Source: Nocardiopsis ansamitocini
GTDB lineage: Bacteria > Actinomycetota > Actinomycetes > Streptosporangiales > Streptosporangiaceae
DNA: 64,000 nucleotides
Assembly (NCBI RefSeq): GCF_030268225.1
Contig: NZ_BSQG01000001.1
Span: forward strand, 1,105,299 to 1,169,298
Direction of reading: 5' to 3'
Shown here: piece after piece, positions 23,440 through 33,015 of the stretch
Layout: every line of letters begins with the position of its first letter
How positions within the stretch are numbered: position 1 is the stretch's first letter
The notes under the pieces: model-generated
What the model saw: the letters and a program-made list of their open reading frames with translations, nothing else
Database searches by the model: none
What the model was told of the DNA's origin: nothing
Translations under genes and position numbers: made by a program

Positions 23440-24986
23440 CGACCGTCCCCCTGCTGGACAGGGCGAACCGTTCCCTCTGCCACCCGGAGCCGCGCGTCGA
23501 CGCAGCGGTCCATAAACAGGTCGTCGTGGGTGGCGGCCAGGACGGCACGTCCCTGAGCACGCAGCTCGGCCAGGAGTTCCACCAACTCGGTCCAGGTGAT
23601 GGTGTCCTGACCGAACGTGGGCTCGTCCAGGACGAGCAGATCGGGAGCGTGGGCGGGGCCTGAGCTCAGGGCGGTGGCCACCGAGAGCCGACGCTTCTCT
23701 CCTCCCGAGAGGGTGAAGGGATGCACGTCGGCCAGCTCTGTCAGGCGCAGACGGTCCAGGAGCTCATCCACCCAGGCGTCGGCCTCGTGTTCGGGGGTTC
23801 CTGCCTTGAGCGGGGCGAAGCGCAGTTCGTCACGGACCGTGGCCGTGACGAACTGGTCCTCCGCATGCTGGAACACCGTCCCGACATGGCGGGCGAGACG
23901 CCGGGCGGGCCATCGGGCGAGCGGACGGGCGTCGACCTCGGCGAGCACTCCGCGCGGCGCGATCGTGCCGTCGTACGGGGCGGCCAGCCCGGCGAGCATC
24001 ATGAGCAGGGTGGACTTACCGGCTCCGTTGGGCCCGGTGAGGGCGGTGGTGGTACCGGCGAGCAGGTCTGCGTCCACTCCCTCCAGGACGGTCCTCGGAG
24101 CGGCTCCTCTGATCCCCAGTTCACGGGGGGTGCGAGCGTGCACGCCCACGGCCTCCAAGAGGACGGGGCCTCCCGGAGCGGGCGGGAGGGCGGGGCTCGG
24201 CTCGTAACCGGGTACCCAGACGCCTTTCCGGGCAAGAGCAGCGCCGTGTCGGGCGAATATCTCACTCGGGACCCCGTCCGCCAGGACACCCCCTCCTGCC
24301 TCCACGACGACGACCCGGTCGACCAGGTCCATGACCTGGGCGACACGGTGCTCGACGATGACCATGGTGGCCTGGGTCGCGCTGAGCAACTCCGCTATCA
24401 GGGATCTGACGAGTTCGGCTCCCGCGGGGTCGAGGTTGGCGGTGGGCTCGTCCAGCAGAAGCAGCCGCGGCCGCATCGCCAGAGCCCCTGCGATGACCAG
24501 CCGCTGCTTCTCCCCTCCGGAGAGGGAAGCGGTGGAGCGGTGGCGCCCGTAGGGGAAGCCGACCTCGGCGAGACCTGCGTCGACCCGATCCCAGATCTCG
24601 GCGGGGTCGACGGCGAGGTTCTCCAGCCCGAAGGCCACGTCGTCGCCTGCCTGGGCCATGACGAGCTGGGTCTCGGGGTCCTGGCTGACCAGTCCGACTC
24701 CGCGGCGACGCTGCTGGGCGCTGTGGCCGTCCAGCAGCAGGACGCCTTCCGCCTCCCCGTTGATGGCACTGTCCGGCCCGGTGAGACCGGCCAGGGAGTG
24801 CAGGAGCGTGGACTTTCCGGCGCCGGAGGCGCCCAGCAGCAGGACGCGCTCCCCCGGCTGGATCTCCAGGGTGACACCGCGCAGCGAGTAGTCCTCGCGG
24901 CCTGCGTGTTTCCACCCCCAGTCGCGCATGCGGACGTGCGTGCCGGGTCCGTTCTTCCCAGCAGGGCCGGCGTCGGGTCGAGTCAC
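23436..24986 (-). CDS. ykoD: ECF transporter fused double ATPase
   Basis: 516-aa protein with two complete ABC ATPase domains in one chain. The first has Walker A GASGAGKST, signature LSGGEKQR and Walker B LLLLDEP. The second has GPNGAGKST, LSGGEKRR and LLVLDEP. It powers uptake with the T component. I use the GTG at 24986, four bases after the ykoE stop codon. A more distal start would run into ykoE. The 4-bp overlap with ykoC supports coupled translation. Confidence 0.93.
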   Translation of the reverse strand: MTRPDAGPAGKNGPGTHVRMRDWGWKHAGREDYSLRGVTLEIQPGERVLLLGASGAGKSTLLHSLAGLTGPDSAINGEAEGVLLLDGHSAQQRRRGVGLVSQDPETQLVMAQAGDDVAFGLENLAVDPAEIWDRVDAGLAEVGFPYGRHRSTASLSGGEKQRLVIAGALAMRPRLLLLDEPTANLDPAGAELVRSLIAELLSATQATMVIVEHRVAQVMDLVDRVVVVEAGGGVLADGVPSEIFARHGAALARKGVWVPGYEPSPALPPAPGGPVLLEAVGVHARTPRELGIRGAAPRTVLEGVDADLLAGTTTALTGPNGAGKSTLLMMLAGLAAPYDGTIAPRGVLAEVDARPLARWPARRLARHVGTVFQHAEDQFVTATVRDELRFAPLKAGTPEHEADAWVDELLDRLRLTELADVHPFTLSGGEKRRLSVATALSSGPAHAPDLLVLDEPTFGQDTITWTELVELLAELRAQGRAVLAATHDDLFMDRCVDARLRVAEGTVRPVQQGDGR

Positions 24987-24990
24987 CGGA

Positions 24991-25590
24991 TCAGCCCTTG
25001 GCCGAGGGGAAAGGGGCCAGGGCACCGGCCTTGGCGAGGGAGGTGGTGAGCAGCCGGGAGCCGACCCCGGCGATGACCGCGGAGCTGGCGATCACGATCG
25101 CGGCATAGGAGAGCTGGTAGGACAACGGCCAGGTCACGTTGCTGACGATGTTGTCGCGCACGGCCGGGTAGAGCGCCGAGGCCACGGCTGCCAGGACGGC
25201 CACGCCCATTCCCCAGCGCCGGTATCCGAAGGCCAGGAAGACCAGTTCGGCTCCCAGTCCCTGCAACGCGCCCGAGACCACGACCTCCCAGCCCCATTGG
25301 ACCCCCAGGATCGCCGAGACCGACGCCGCTGCGATGGAGGTGAGGACTGCGGCGCCGCGTTTACGGATGATCAGTCCGGACAGGACCCCCGTGACCAGCC
25401 ACATTCCGTAGATCACCGCCCATGCGGGGGGAAAGATCGGAGCGGTGAGTGTGGCGGCCACCGAGTAGAGAAGGTTCCAGATCCAGAAGACGAAGCCGAG
25501 TGCGACTCCGATGACCGAGGCGACCACGATATCGACGGTGCGCCAGGTCGTGCTGGGTGCGGTGGACTTCTCCACGGGTTCGGTGCTCAT
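24991..25590 (-). CDS. ykoE: YkoE-type substrate-binding (S) component, thiamine/HMP
   Basis: 199-aa membrane protein with about five or six helices. The N-terminal helix FWIWNLLYS and the PPAWAVIYGMWLVTG segment fit the YkoE family. As the S component it binds the vitamin in the membrane. The TPP riboswitch upstream directly supports thiamine or HMP as substrate. I use the ATG at 25590 (AAGGGA at 9 nt); an in-frame TTG at 25611 is less likely. First gene of ykoE-ykoD-ykoC. Confidence 0.9.
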   Translation of the reverse strand: MSTEPVEKSTAPSTTWRTVDIVVASVIGVALGFVFWIWNLLYSVAATLTAPIFPPAWAVIYGMWLVTGVLSGLIIRKRGAAVLTSIAAASVSAILGVQWGWEVVVSGALQGLGAELVFLAFGYRRWGMGVAVLAAVASALYPAVRDNIVSNVTWPLSYQLSYAAIVIASSAVIAGVGSRLLTTSLAKAGALAPFPSAKG

Positions 25591-25710
25591 TGCAGGACGT
25601 CCCTTCGTCAATGACGAGAGGGCTTACGGCCAAGAGTGGCCGCCGCGGACATGACGCGCACCGCCCCAATGACGGGACGGCACGCGGAACACGCCATCGG
25701 CGACGGTTCC

Positions 25711-25805
25711 CACGACTTCCTTCGCTGGCATTACCCAGATCAGGTGTGTAAGGGTCTGCGGCTCGCTGGCCGCACTCTCAGCGCCGAAGCGCTCCCCTGT
25801 CGGTA
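25711..25805 (-). promoter_or_regulatory. TPP riboswitch (THI element)
   Basis: Read on the minus strand, it has the conserved GGGGAGC start, CTGAGA (25781-25776), ACCCTT, and the ACCTGATCTGGGTAAT core, followed by GCCAGCGAAGGAA (25745-25717). These are the thiamine-pyrophosphate aptamer signatures. P1 is closed by CGAC/GTCG. It lies about 120 nt upstream of the ykoE start and should switch the operon off when TPP is abundant. Confidence 0.95.
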
Positions 25806-25813
25806 TTCCCCCC

Positions 25814-25844
25814 ATTATGGCCGTATGGCATCGCCTCCGGTCAA
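25814..25844 (-). promoter_or_regulatory. Probable promoter of the ykoEDC operon
   Basis: TTGACC at 25844-25839 and CATAAT at 25819-25814, with a 19-nt spacer. The expected start point is a few bases before the 5' end of the TPP aptamer, which is where a riboswitch promoter should be. Confidence 0.6.
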
Positions 25845-25889
25845 GGAGGGGGCCCGCCGACGGGGTGGCCGCCTGCGCCCGACCGCGCA

Positions 25890-25919
25890 GCGGGCCGGCG
25901 AGACGTCTCGCCGGCCCGC
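25890..25919 (-). terminator. 30-bp perfect palindrome terminating glgP
   Basis: 15-bp self-complementary arms (25890-25904 and 25905-25919), ten bases after the glgP stop codon, isolating glgP from the thiamine operon promoter. Confidence 0.85.
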
Positions 25920-25929
25920 CTCGCCGCGC

Positions 25930-28551
25930 TCAGCGCAGCACGAGCGCGCCGATCCCCTGAGCAGGCTCGGGGACGACCACCAGGCCCATCTCGGCGGGGG
26001 TGGCCAGCAACGGATGCTTGGGCAGCACCCTGACCGTGTACCCGGAGACCCCTGAGCGCTCCAGCGGCACCGAGCCGGCGTAGCGGACCAGCGGCCCCTC
26101 CCCCTCCTGGCCGGGAACCACCGACAGTTCGGCGAAGGACGGGTCCACCAGCTCGTCGAAGGAGTCGACCCGCCCCAGTGCCACCTCGACGCACAGGTCG
26201 CCGGGGTCGGCCTCACCCAGGACGAGGGTGGCCCTCACCATCAGCTCTCCCCCGACCTGGGGAGGCTCGTCCATTCCGGTGACCTCGACGTGCTCGATGC
26301 GCACGCCCGGCCAGGCCCGCGCGACCCGCTGCTTCCAGGCCGCGAGGGCGTGCACGCCGCGCAGGTCGTCGGCTGCGAGCTGCCGCGAGGAGCGGGCCGC
26401 GGGCTGGTAGAGCCGTTCGACGTAATCGCGCACCATCCTGGTGGCCAGGACCTTGGGCCCCAACGAGACCAGAGTGTGCTTGACCATCTCCAGCCAGCGC
26501 TTCGGCAGGCCGTCGTCATCGTGGTCGTAGAACAGCGGTGCGACCTGCTCCTGGAAGAGCTGGTAGAGCGCGGCCGCCTCGATGTCGTCGCGCCGGTCCG
26601 GCTCCTCCACCCCGTCCGCCGTAGGAATGGCCCAGCCGTTGGAACCGTCGAACCACTCGTCCCACCATCCGTCGCGGATGGAGAGGTTGAGGCCACCGTT
26701 GAGCGCGACCTTCATCCCCGAGGTGCCGCACGCCTCCAACGGGCGCAGCGGGTTGTTCAACCACACGTCGCTCCCCTGGGTCAGGGCAGCCCCCAAGGCC
26801 ATGTCGTAGTCAGGGAGGAAGACGATGCGGTGGCGGACCGCGGGGTCGTCGGCGAAGCGGACGATCTCCTGGATGAGCCGCTTGCCGCCTTCGTCCGCCG
26901 GGTGGGCCTTGCCCGCGATGACGATCTGGATGGGGCGCTGAGGGTCCAGGAGCAGGGCCTTGAGCCGGTTCTTGTCCCGCAGCATCAGGGTGAGGCGCTT
27001 GTAGGAGGGCACTCGACGGGCGAAACCGATCGTGAGCACGTCGGGGTCGAGGACGTCGTCGATCCAGCCGAGCTCGGCGTCGCTGGCGCCGCGCTGGTGC
27101 CAGGAGGCCCGCAACCGACGCCGAACGTCGTGTACGAGCCGTTCGCGGAGCGCACGACGCATATCGCAGAGCTCGCGCTCCCCCACCTCGACAACCTTCT
27201 CCCACCCTTCGGCGGTGTCGAAGTCGGCCGAGTCGGGGACCAGCCGCCTGGCCATCTCGAATGCCTCGTCGGCCACCCAGGTGGGGGCGTGCACGCCGTT
27301 GGTGATCGAGGTGATCGGCACCTCTGAGCGGTCGAAGCCGGGCCACAGGCCCTGGAACATCCCGCGGCTGACCGCGCCGTGCAGTTTGCTCACGCCGTTG
27401 ACCCTCTGGGCCAGGCGCATGCCCATGACGGCCATGTTGAACAGGTGGGGGTCACCGCCCTCGTAGCTCTCCGCGCCCAGCGCCATGACCCGCTCGACGG
27501 GCAGGCCCTCCAGCGCGACGTCGCCGCTGAAGTGGCGCTCCACCAGATCGCGGGGGAACCGGTCGATCCCGGCCGGCACGGGCGTATGCGTGGTGAACAC
27601 CGTGCCGGAGCGGGTGGCCTCCAGTGCCTGTTCGAAGGTGAGTCCGCTGGTCGCGATGTACTCGCGCACCCGTTCCAGACCGAGGAATCCGGCGTGGCCC
27701 TCGTTCATGTGGAAGACCTCGGGCTCGGGGTGGCCCGTGCTGGCGCAGTAGGCACGGACGGCCCTGACCCCACCGACGCCCAGGAGCAGTTCCTGGCGCA
27801 GCCGTTGCTCGTTGCCGCCGCCGTAGAGACGGTCGGTGACGCCCCGCAGTTCGGGGTCGTTGGTTTCCTGACAGGCGTCCAGGAGCAGCAGCGGCACCCG
27901 GCCGACGCGCACGACCCAGACGTGTGCCACGAGGGAACGCGCGTCCGGCAGGTCGATGACGATCCGGATCGGGACGCCGTCGTCGGTCAATTGGGTCATC
28001 GGCAGACCGCGGGGATCGATTTCGGGGTACTGCTCCAGCTGCCACCCTTCCGGCGACAGGGACTGGGAGAAGTAGCCGTGCCGATAGAGCAGCCCGACGC
28101 CGATGATGGGGACACCGAGGTCGCTGGCGCTCTTGAGATGGTCGCCGGCCAGGATGCCCAAGCCGCCGGAGTACTGGGGCAGCGCCGCGTCGATGCCGAA
28201 CTCGGCGGAGAAGTAGGCGATCGCCGAGGGGGGTTCGGCACCGGGATCGCTGGGCAGCCGCTGGTACCAGAGCTCTGCTCCGAGGTAGCGGTCCAGGTCG
28301 GCTGCGGCCTCGTTGAGGCGGGTCTTGAAGTCTGCGTCGGCTGCGAGCTCGGCGAGTCGTTCGGAGCCGACTTCGCCGAGGAGCCGGACGGGATCGCGGT
28401 CGACTGCCTGCCACATGTCGGGGTCGACGGCGGCGAACACGGCGCGGGTCGGGGCATGCCACGCCCAGCGCAGGTTGGCCGCGAGCCGGCCCAGGGGAGC
28501 CAGCTCGTCAGGTAGGACGGTACGGACGGTGAACCTACGAATGGCCTTCAC
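25930..28551 (-). CDS. glgP: Alpha-glucan (glycogen) phosphorylase
   Basis: GT35 phosphorylase of 873 aa that releases glucose-1-phosphate from alpha-1,4-glucan ends. It is the actinobacterial/archaeal-type alpha-glucan phosphorylase with an N-terminal extension (residues about 1-110, RRFTVRTVLPDELAPLGRLA). The PLP-binding segment EACGTSGMKVALNGG is present, as are HMNEGHAGF and TTHTPVPAGIDRF. The start ATG 28551 gives the family N-terminus. It is divergent from glgE and shares with it a 538-bp control region that contains a CRP-type site. Confidence 0.95.
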   Translation of the reverse strand: MKAIRRFTVRTVLPDELAPLGRLAANLRWAWHAPTRAVFAAVDPDMWQAVDRDPVRLLGEVGSERLAELAADADFKTRLNEAAADLDRYLGAELWYQRLPSDPGAEPPSAIAYFSAEFGIDAALPQYSGGLGILAGDHLKSASDLGVPIIGVGLLYRHGYFSQSLSPEGWQLEQYPEIDPRGLPMTQLTDDGVPIRIVIDLPDARSLVAHVWVVRVGRVPLLLLDACQETNDPELRGVTDRLYGGGNEQRLRQELLLGVGGVRAVRAYCASTGHPEPEVFHMNEGHAGFLGLERVREYIATSGLTFEQALEATRSGTVFTTHTPVPAGIDRFPRDLVERHFSGDVALEGLPVERVMALGAESYEGGDPHLFNMAVMGMRLAQRVNGVSKLHGAVSRGMFQGLWPGFDRSEVPITSITNGVHAPTWVADEAFEMARRLVPDSADFDTAEGWEKVVEVGERELCDMRRALRERLVHDVRRRLRASWHQRGASDAELGWIDDVLDPDVLTIGFARRVPSYKRLTLMLRDKNRLKALLLDPQRPIQIVIAGKAHPADEGGKRLIQEIVRFADDPAVRHRIVFLPDYDMALGAALTQGSDVWLNNPLRPLEACGTSGMKVALNGGLNLSIRDGWWDEWFDGSNGWAIPTADGVEEPDRRDDIEAAALYQLFQEQVAPLFYDHDDDGLPKRWLEMVKHTLVSLGPKVLATRMVRDYVERLYQPAARSSRQLAADDLRGVHALAAWKQRVARAWPGVRIEHVEVTGMDEPPQVGGELMVRATLVLGEADPGDLCVEVALGRVDSFDELVDPSFAELSVVPGQEGEGPLVRYAGSVPLERSGVSGYTVRVLPKHPLLATPAEMGLVVVPEPAQGIGALVLR

Positions 28552-29089
28552 GGAGCGTGAGGCTAGTCAATGTGCTCGCTCTATGCGAGTACTCCACGCC
28601 ATCTCGCCCTACATGTCATGAAATAGGGTTTTTCGGCCCGACTTTCCAGTGTACGAGATCTGCCGGAAATAAGAGCGCCACTTTTGCCGCCGAAACACAC
28701 TCACAAGAAGCAATGGTTTATCAAGGCTTTAATGCAATTAGGTTTCATGCGGCCCTCAAAGGGCAACGCGGAGCTTAAGCCAACGTGCCCCTTGTGACCA
28801 CTGTGAAGCAAGTCCGTTTTGTCCATGTACGTCTTCCCTGGTCACGGACCGGAGGGCTTCCCATACACCTTTTGCCATCTGTGACTACTCTCACAAAAAT
28901 AGGAACCCTCAGACTGTCGGAGAGCGGCGAATCGGGCCTGACGATAGACATTGGAACGACCGACCGTTCTAGCGCGAAAACCCCAACACGCCGGGCTTTT
29001 CGGGCACTTACTGCTGCCCGAATCCGATTCGGCCCTATCCAGTCCCACCAGACCGCCCCCGCAGCAACCTCTACCTCTACGGTGCACTT
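28552..29089. other. Divergent control region between glgP and glgE
   Basis: 538 bp, clearly AT-richer than its surroundings, without a supported gene. It holds a perfect CRP-type palindrome at 28880-28895. It also contains several TGTGA/TCACA-like half sites (for example CTTGTGACCACTGTGAAG around 28794 and ACACACTCACA around 28697). Promoters for both directions must lie here, but I cannot assign -35/-10 boxes. Confidence 0.6.
28880..28895. promoter_or_regulatory. CRP/GlxR-type binding site
   Basis: TGTGACTACTCTCACA fits TGTGA-N6-TCACA with no mismatch, which is the consensus shared by E. coli CRP, mycobacterial Crp and corynebacterial GlxR. It is about 330 bp from the glgP start and 195 bp from the glgE start. 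cAMP-dependent control of glucan metabolism is therefore likely. The regulator gene is not in the window. Confidence 0.65.
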
Positions 29090-31072
29090 GTGATCGGACG
29101 ATTTCCCATTCTCGACGTCTCACCCGTGGTCGAACCCGGAACGGCAAAAGCCGTCGTCGGTGAGACCTTCCCGGTGAGCGCGACCGTGTTTCGCGAGGGG
29201 CACGACGCGCTCAGCTCGGGGGTGGTCCTCTACGACCCCGCGGGACGCAGGCAGCCACTTGTACCGCTCCATGAACTCACCCCCGGTACCGACCGCTTCG
29301 GAGCAGAGGTCACCGTCACTTCCGAGGGCCGCTGGTCCTTCTCCATCGAGGCGTGGAGCGACCCTTACGCGACCTGGCTCCACAACGCCGAAATCAAGGT
29401 GCCGATCGGTCAGGACGTCGAACTCGTCCTTGAAGAGGGCGCCCGTCTACTGGACCGCGTAGCCCGACGCGTACCCCGCCGGCCCGCGATCGCCGAGATC
29501 GCCGCGCGCATGCGCGACGACTCTCATTCGACGGCCGAACGGCTGGCGCTGGCCTCCTCCGCAACGGTGCGCGAGGAACTGGCCGCACGTCCGCTCCGCG
29601 AACTGGTCACCAGGTCCAGGCGATTCCCGGTGACCGTCAGCCGCAAACGGGCGCTGTTCGGCTCCTGGTACGAGTTCTTCCCCCGCTCCGAAGGCGCGGT
29701 GTCCGGCGGGACGGACGGCGAACAGCGGTCGGGCACTTTCGCCTCGGCGGCCCAGCGCCTGCCCGCTATCGCGGCGATGGGCTTCGACATCGTCTACCTG
29801 CCCCCGATCCACCCCGTCGGGTACTCCTACCGAAAGGGCCACAACAACTCGGTCACCGCCCAGTTGGACGACCCCGGCTCGGTGTGGGCGATCGGCTCGC
29901 ACGAGGGCGGACACGACGCCGTTCACCCCGACCTCGGCACCATCGAGGATTTCGACGCGTTCGTGGCCAAGGCGGGCGAGCACGGCCTGGAGATCGCACT
30001 GGACCTCGCGCTCCAGGCATCCCCCGACCACCCATGGGTCAAGGAGCACCCCGAGTGGTTCACCGTACGCGCCGACGGATCGATCGCCTACGCCGAGAAC
30101 CCCCCGAAGAAGTACCAGGACATCTACCCGATCAACTTCGACCGGGACCCCGAAGGGATCTTCGTCGAGGTGCGCCGGATCGTGCGCTACTGGATGGCGC
30201 ACGGCGTGCGCGTCTTCCGAGTGGACAACCCGCACACCAAGCCGGTGGCCTTCTGGGAGCGGCTGCTGGCCGACATCGCCTCGACCGATCCGGACGTGCT
30301 GTTCCTCGCCGAGGCGTTCACCCGCCCGGCCATGATGCACACCCTGGCGAAAGCTGGGTTCCACCAGTCCTACACGTACTACACCTGGCGCAACACCAAG
30401 GAGGAACTCGAGGACTACCTCAACGAGCTCAGCGGCGACGCCGCCGCCTACATGCGTCCCAACTTCTTCCCCAACACGCCCGACATCCTGCATGCCTTCC
30501 TCCAGCACGGAGGGCGGCCTGCATTCGAGCTCAGGGCGATCCTGGCCGCGACCCTCTCACCGACCTGGGGAATCTACTCCGGCTACGAGCTGTGCGAGAA
30601 CGAGGCGGTTCGCCCTGGAAGCGAGGAGTACCTCGACTCCGAGAAGTACCAGTACCGACCTCGTGACTGGGACGCCGCCGAAGCAGCCGAAATGACGATC
30701 ACGCCCCTGATCAGCAGGTTAAACTACCTGCGGCGGAGCCATCCTGCACTGCAAGAACTGCGTAACCTGCGGTTCCACCGTGCCGATCAGCCCGAGATCA
30801 TCTGCTACTCGAAACGGCTGGCGGTCGCCGACCAGAAATCACCGGACGTCGTCCTGGTCGTCGCCAACCTCGACCCGCACAACGTCCGCGAAGCGACAGT
30901 GTGGCTGGACATGCCCGCTCTCGGCTTCTCTCCCGGTGACCGGATCACGGTCACGGATCAATTGTCGGGTCGCACGTATTCCTGGGTAGACGCCAATTAT
31001 GTCCGCCTCGACCCACACGTTCAGACCGCTCACGTATTCACAGTCAGTTCCGCCGTAATCGCTCCGAGCTGA
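29090..31072 (+). CDS. glgE: Maltose-1-phosphate maltosyltransferase
   Basis: GH13_3 enzyme that transfers maltosyl units from alpha-maltose-1-phosphate to growing alpha-1,4-glucan in the cytoplasm. 660 aa from the GTG at 29090. N-terminal beta domains (about 1-120) and a helical segment precede the barrel. The nucleophile is Asp379 ([11 protein letters not shown]) and the acid/base is Glu408 (FLAEAF); their spacing equals that in characterised GlgE. Leucine 544 is encoded by TTA (30719-30721), a rare codon in such genomes. First gene of the glgE-treS-mak run. Confidence 0.96.
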   Translation: MIGRFPILDVSPVVEPGTAKAVVGETFPVSATVFREGHDALSSGVVLYDPAGRRQPLVPLHELTPGTDRFGAEVTVTSEGRWSFSIEAWSDPYATWLHNAEIKVPIGQDVELVLEEGARLLDRVARRVPRRPAIAEIAARMRDDSHSTAERLALASSATVREELAARPLRELVTRSRRFPVTVSRKRALFGSWYEFFPRSEGAVSGGTDGEQRSGTFASAAQRLPAIAAMGFDIVYLPPIHPVGYSYRKGHNNSVTAQLDDPGSVWAIGSHEGGHDAVHPDLGTIEDFDAFVAKAGEHGLEIALDLALQASPDHPWVKEHPEWFTVRADGSIAYAENPPKKYQDIYPINFDRDPEGIFVEVRRIVRYWMAHGVRVFRVDNPHTKPVAFWERLLADIASTDPDVLFLAEAFTRPAMMHTLAKAGFHQSYTYYTWRNTKEELEDYLNELSGDAAAYMRPNFFPNTPDILHAFLQHGGRPAFELRAILAATLSPTWGIYSGYELCENEAVRPGSEEYLDSEKYQYRPRDWDAAEAAEMTITPLISRLNYLRRSHPALQELRNLRFHRADQPEIICYSKRLAVADQKSPDVVLVVANLDPHNVREATVWLDMPALGFSPGDRITVTDQLSGRTYSWVDANYVRLDPHVQTAHVFTVSSAVIAPS

Positions 31073-31134
31073 CCAGCTCATACCGAAGCGCTTCGGGGAA
31101 CACACTGGACAGCCAACTGGTGGAGAAGTACATC

Positions 31135-32994
31135 GTGACCACACCCGAGCAGGTGCCCGGCACCAGTCTCACACCCCTCGTGTCCGTGCCGAACACGTTC
31201 ACACACGAGAAGCCCCGCGATCCCTACTGGTACAAGCACGCGGTCTTCTACGAAGTCCTCGCCCGAGGGTTCTACGACTCCAACGGCGATGGAACCGGCG
31301 ACCTGCGCGGCCTGATCGAGAAGCTCGACTATCTCGAATGGCTGGGAATCGACTGCATCTGGTTGCTTCCGCTGTACGAGTCACCGTTGCGCGACGGCGG
31401 CTATGACATCTCCGACTACATGAAGATCCTCCCCGAGTTCGGCCAGATCGCGGACTTCGTGGAACTGGTGGAGAGGGCCCACGAACGCGGCATCCGGGTC
31501 ATCGCCGACCTGGTCATGAACCACACCAGCGACCAGCACCCGTGGTTCAAGGCCTCACGCGAGGACCCCGACGGCCCCTACGGCGACTTCTATGTCTGGT
31601 CCGACACCACGGAGCGCTACTCCGACGCGCGGATCATCTTCGTGGACACCGAACAGTCCAACTGGTCCTACGACGAGGTGCGCGGCCAGTACTACTGGCA
31701 CCGTTTCTTCTCGCACCAGCCCGACCTCAACTTCGAGAACCCGGCGGTACAGGAAGCGATCCTGGAGGTGCTGCGGTTCTGGCTGGACCTGGGCATCGAC
31801 GGGTTCCGCCTGGACGCGGTGCCCTATCTGTACGAGCGCGAGGGGACCAACTGCGAGAACCTCAAGGAGACGCACGAGTTCCTCAAGCGTGTGCGCTCCG
31901 AGGTCGACCGGCTCTATCCCGACCGGGTGCTGCTCAGCGAGGCCAACCAGTGGCCCTCCGACGTCGTCGACTACTTCGGCGACTACGAGTCCGGCGGCGA
32001 CGAGTGCCACATGAACTTCCATTTCCCGCTGATGCCGCGGATGTTCATGGCGGTGCGCCGCGAGCAGCGCTACCCGATCTCGGAGATCCTGGCGCAGACT
32101 CCGGCGATTCCGGAGAACTGCCAATGGGCGATCTTCCTGCGTAACCACGACGAGCTGACGCTTGAAATGGTCAACGACGAAGAGCGCGACTACATGTACT
32201 CCGAGTACGCAAAGGACCCGCGTATGCGGGCGAACGTCGGTATCCGACGGCGGTTGGCACCGCTCCTGGACAACGACCAGAACCAGATGGAGCTGTTCAC
32301 CGCGCTGCTGCTGTCGCTTCCGGGATCGCCCGTCCTCTACTACGGCGACGAGATCGGTATGGGGGACAACATCTGGCTGGGGGACCGCGACGGCGTGCGG
32401 ACCCCCATGCAGTGGACGTCCGATCGCAACGCCGGATTCTCCCGAGCCGATCCGGCCCGACTGTACCTGCCGTTGATCATGGACCCGATCTACGGCTACC
32501 AGGGGATCAACGTCGAGGCCCAGCGCGGGAATCCCAGTTCGCTGCTGAACTGGACCCGCAAGATGATCCAGATCCGCAAGCAGCACGCGGTGTTCGGGAC
32601 CGGGGCCTTCACCGAGCTGCACGCCAGCAATCCCAGTGTCCTGGCGTTCGTGCGCGAGTACGGCGACGACCGGATGCTGTGCGTCAACAACTTGTCGCGC
32701 TTTCCCCAGCCGGTGGAACTGGATCTGCGCCGCTTCGAGGGAACCACACCGATCGAGTGCATGGGCGGGGTGCAGTTCCCCCCGATCGGGGAACTCCCCT
32801 ATTTGCTGACCCTGCCCGGACACGGCTTCTACTGGTTCCAGCTGCCACCCGTCGCCGACGAGGGGCAGAGCGCCAAGGAACAGGAGACGCCCCAACCTGC
32901 GGTGGTGACAGCGGCCCCGGTCGCCCGAGCCACCAGCTCCACCACAGCGAGGACCACGCCCGGCGCGGGCCGGCGGCCCGACCCGCAGCCCTAA
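31135..32994 (+). CDS. treS: Trehalose synthase (maltose alpha-D-glucosyltransferase)
   Basis: GH13_16 enzyme interconverting trehalose and maltose. 619 aa from the GTG at 31135, which has GGAGAAG nine bases upstream; the earlier in-frame GTG at 31120 lies on that site. Barrel motifs are [14 protein letters not shown], nucleophile Asp227 ([10 protein letters not shown]) and acid/base Glu269 (LLSEANQWP), then [12 protein letters not shown]. The C-terminal 45 residues are an Ala/Thr/Pro-rich tail without catalytic meaning. It supplies maltose to Mak. The gap to glgE is 62 bp. Confidence 0.95.
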   Translation: MTTPEQVPGTSLTPLVSVPNTFTHEKPRDPYWYKHAVFYEVLARGFYDSNGDGTGDLRGLIEKLDYLEWLGIDCIWLLPLYESPLRDGGYDISDYMKILPEFGQIADFVELVERAHERGIRVIADLVMNHTSDQHPWFKASREDPDGPYGDFYVWSDTTERYSDARIIFVDTEQSNWSYDEVRGQYYWHRFFSHQPDLNFENPAVQEAILEVLRFWLDLGIDGFRLDAVPYLYEREGTNCENLKETHEFLKRVRSEVDRLYPDRVLLSEANQWPSDVVDYFGDYESGGDECHMNFHFPLMPRMFMAVRREQRYPISEILAQTPAIPENCQWAIFLRNHDELTLEMVNDEERDYMYSEYAKDPRMRANVGIRRRLAPLLDNDQNQMELFTALLLSLPGSPVLYYGDEIGMGDNIWLGDRDGVRTPMQWTSDRNAGFSRADPARLYLPLIMDPIYGYQGINVEAQRGNPSSLLNWTRKMIQIRKQHAVFGTGAFTELHASNPSVLAFVREYGDDRMLCVNNLSRFPQPVELDLRRFEGTTPIECMGGVQFPPIGELPYLLTLPGHGFYWFQLPPVADEGQSAKEQETPQPAVVTAAPVARATSSTTARTTPGAGRRPDPQP

Positions 32995-33015
32995 GGAGAA
33001 ACGGATCTCTTCATC

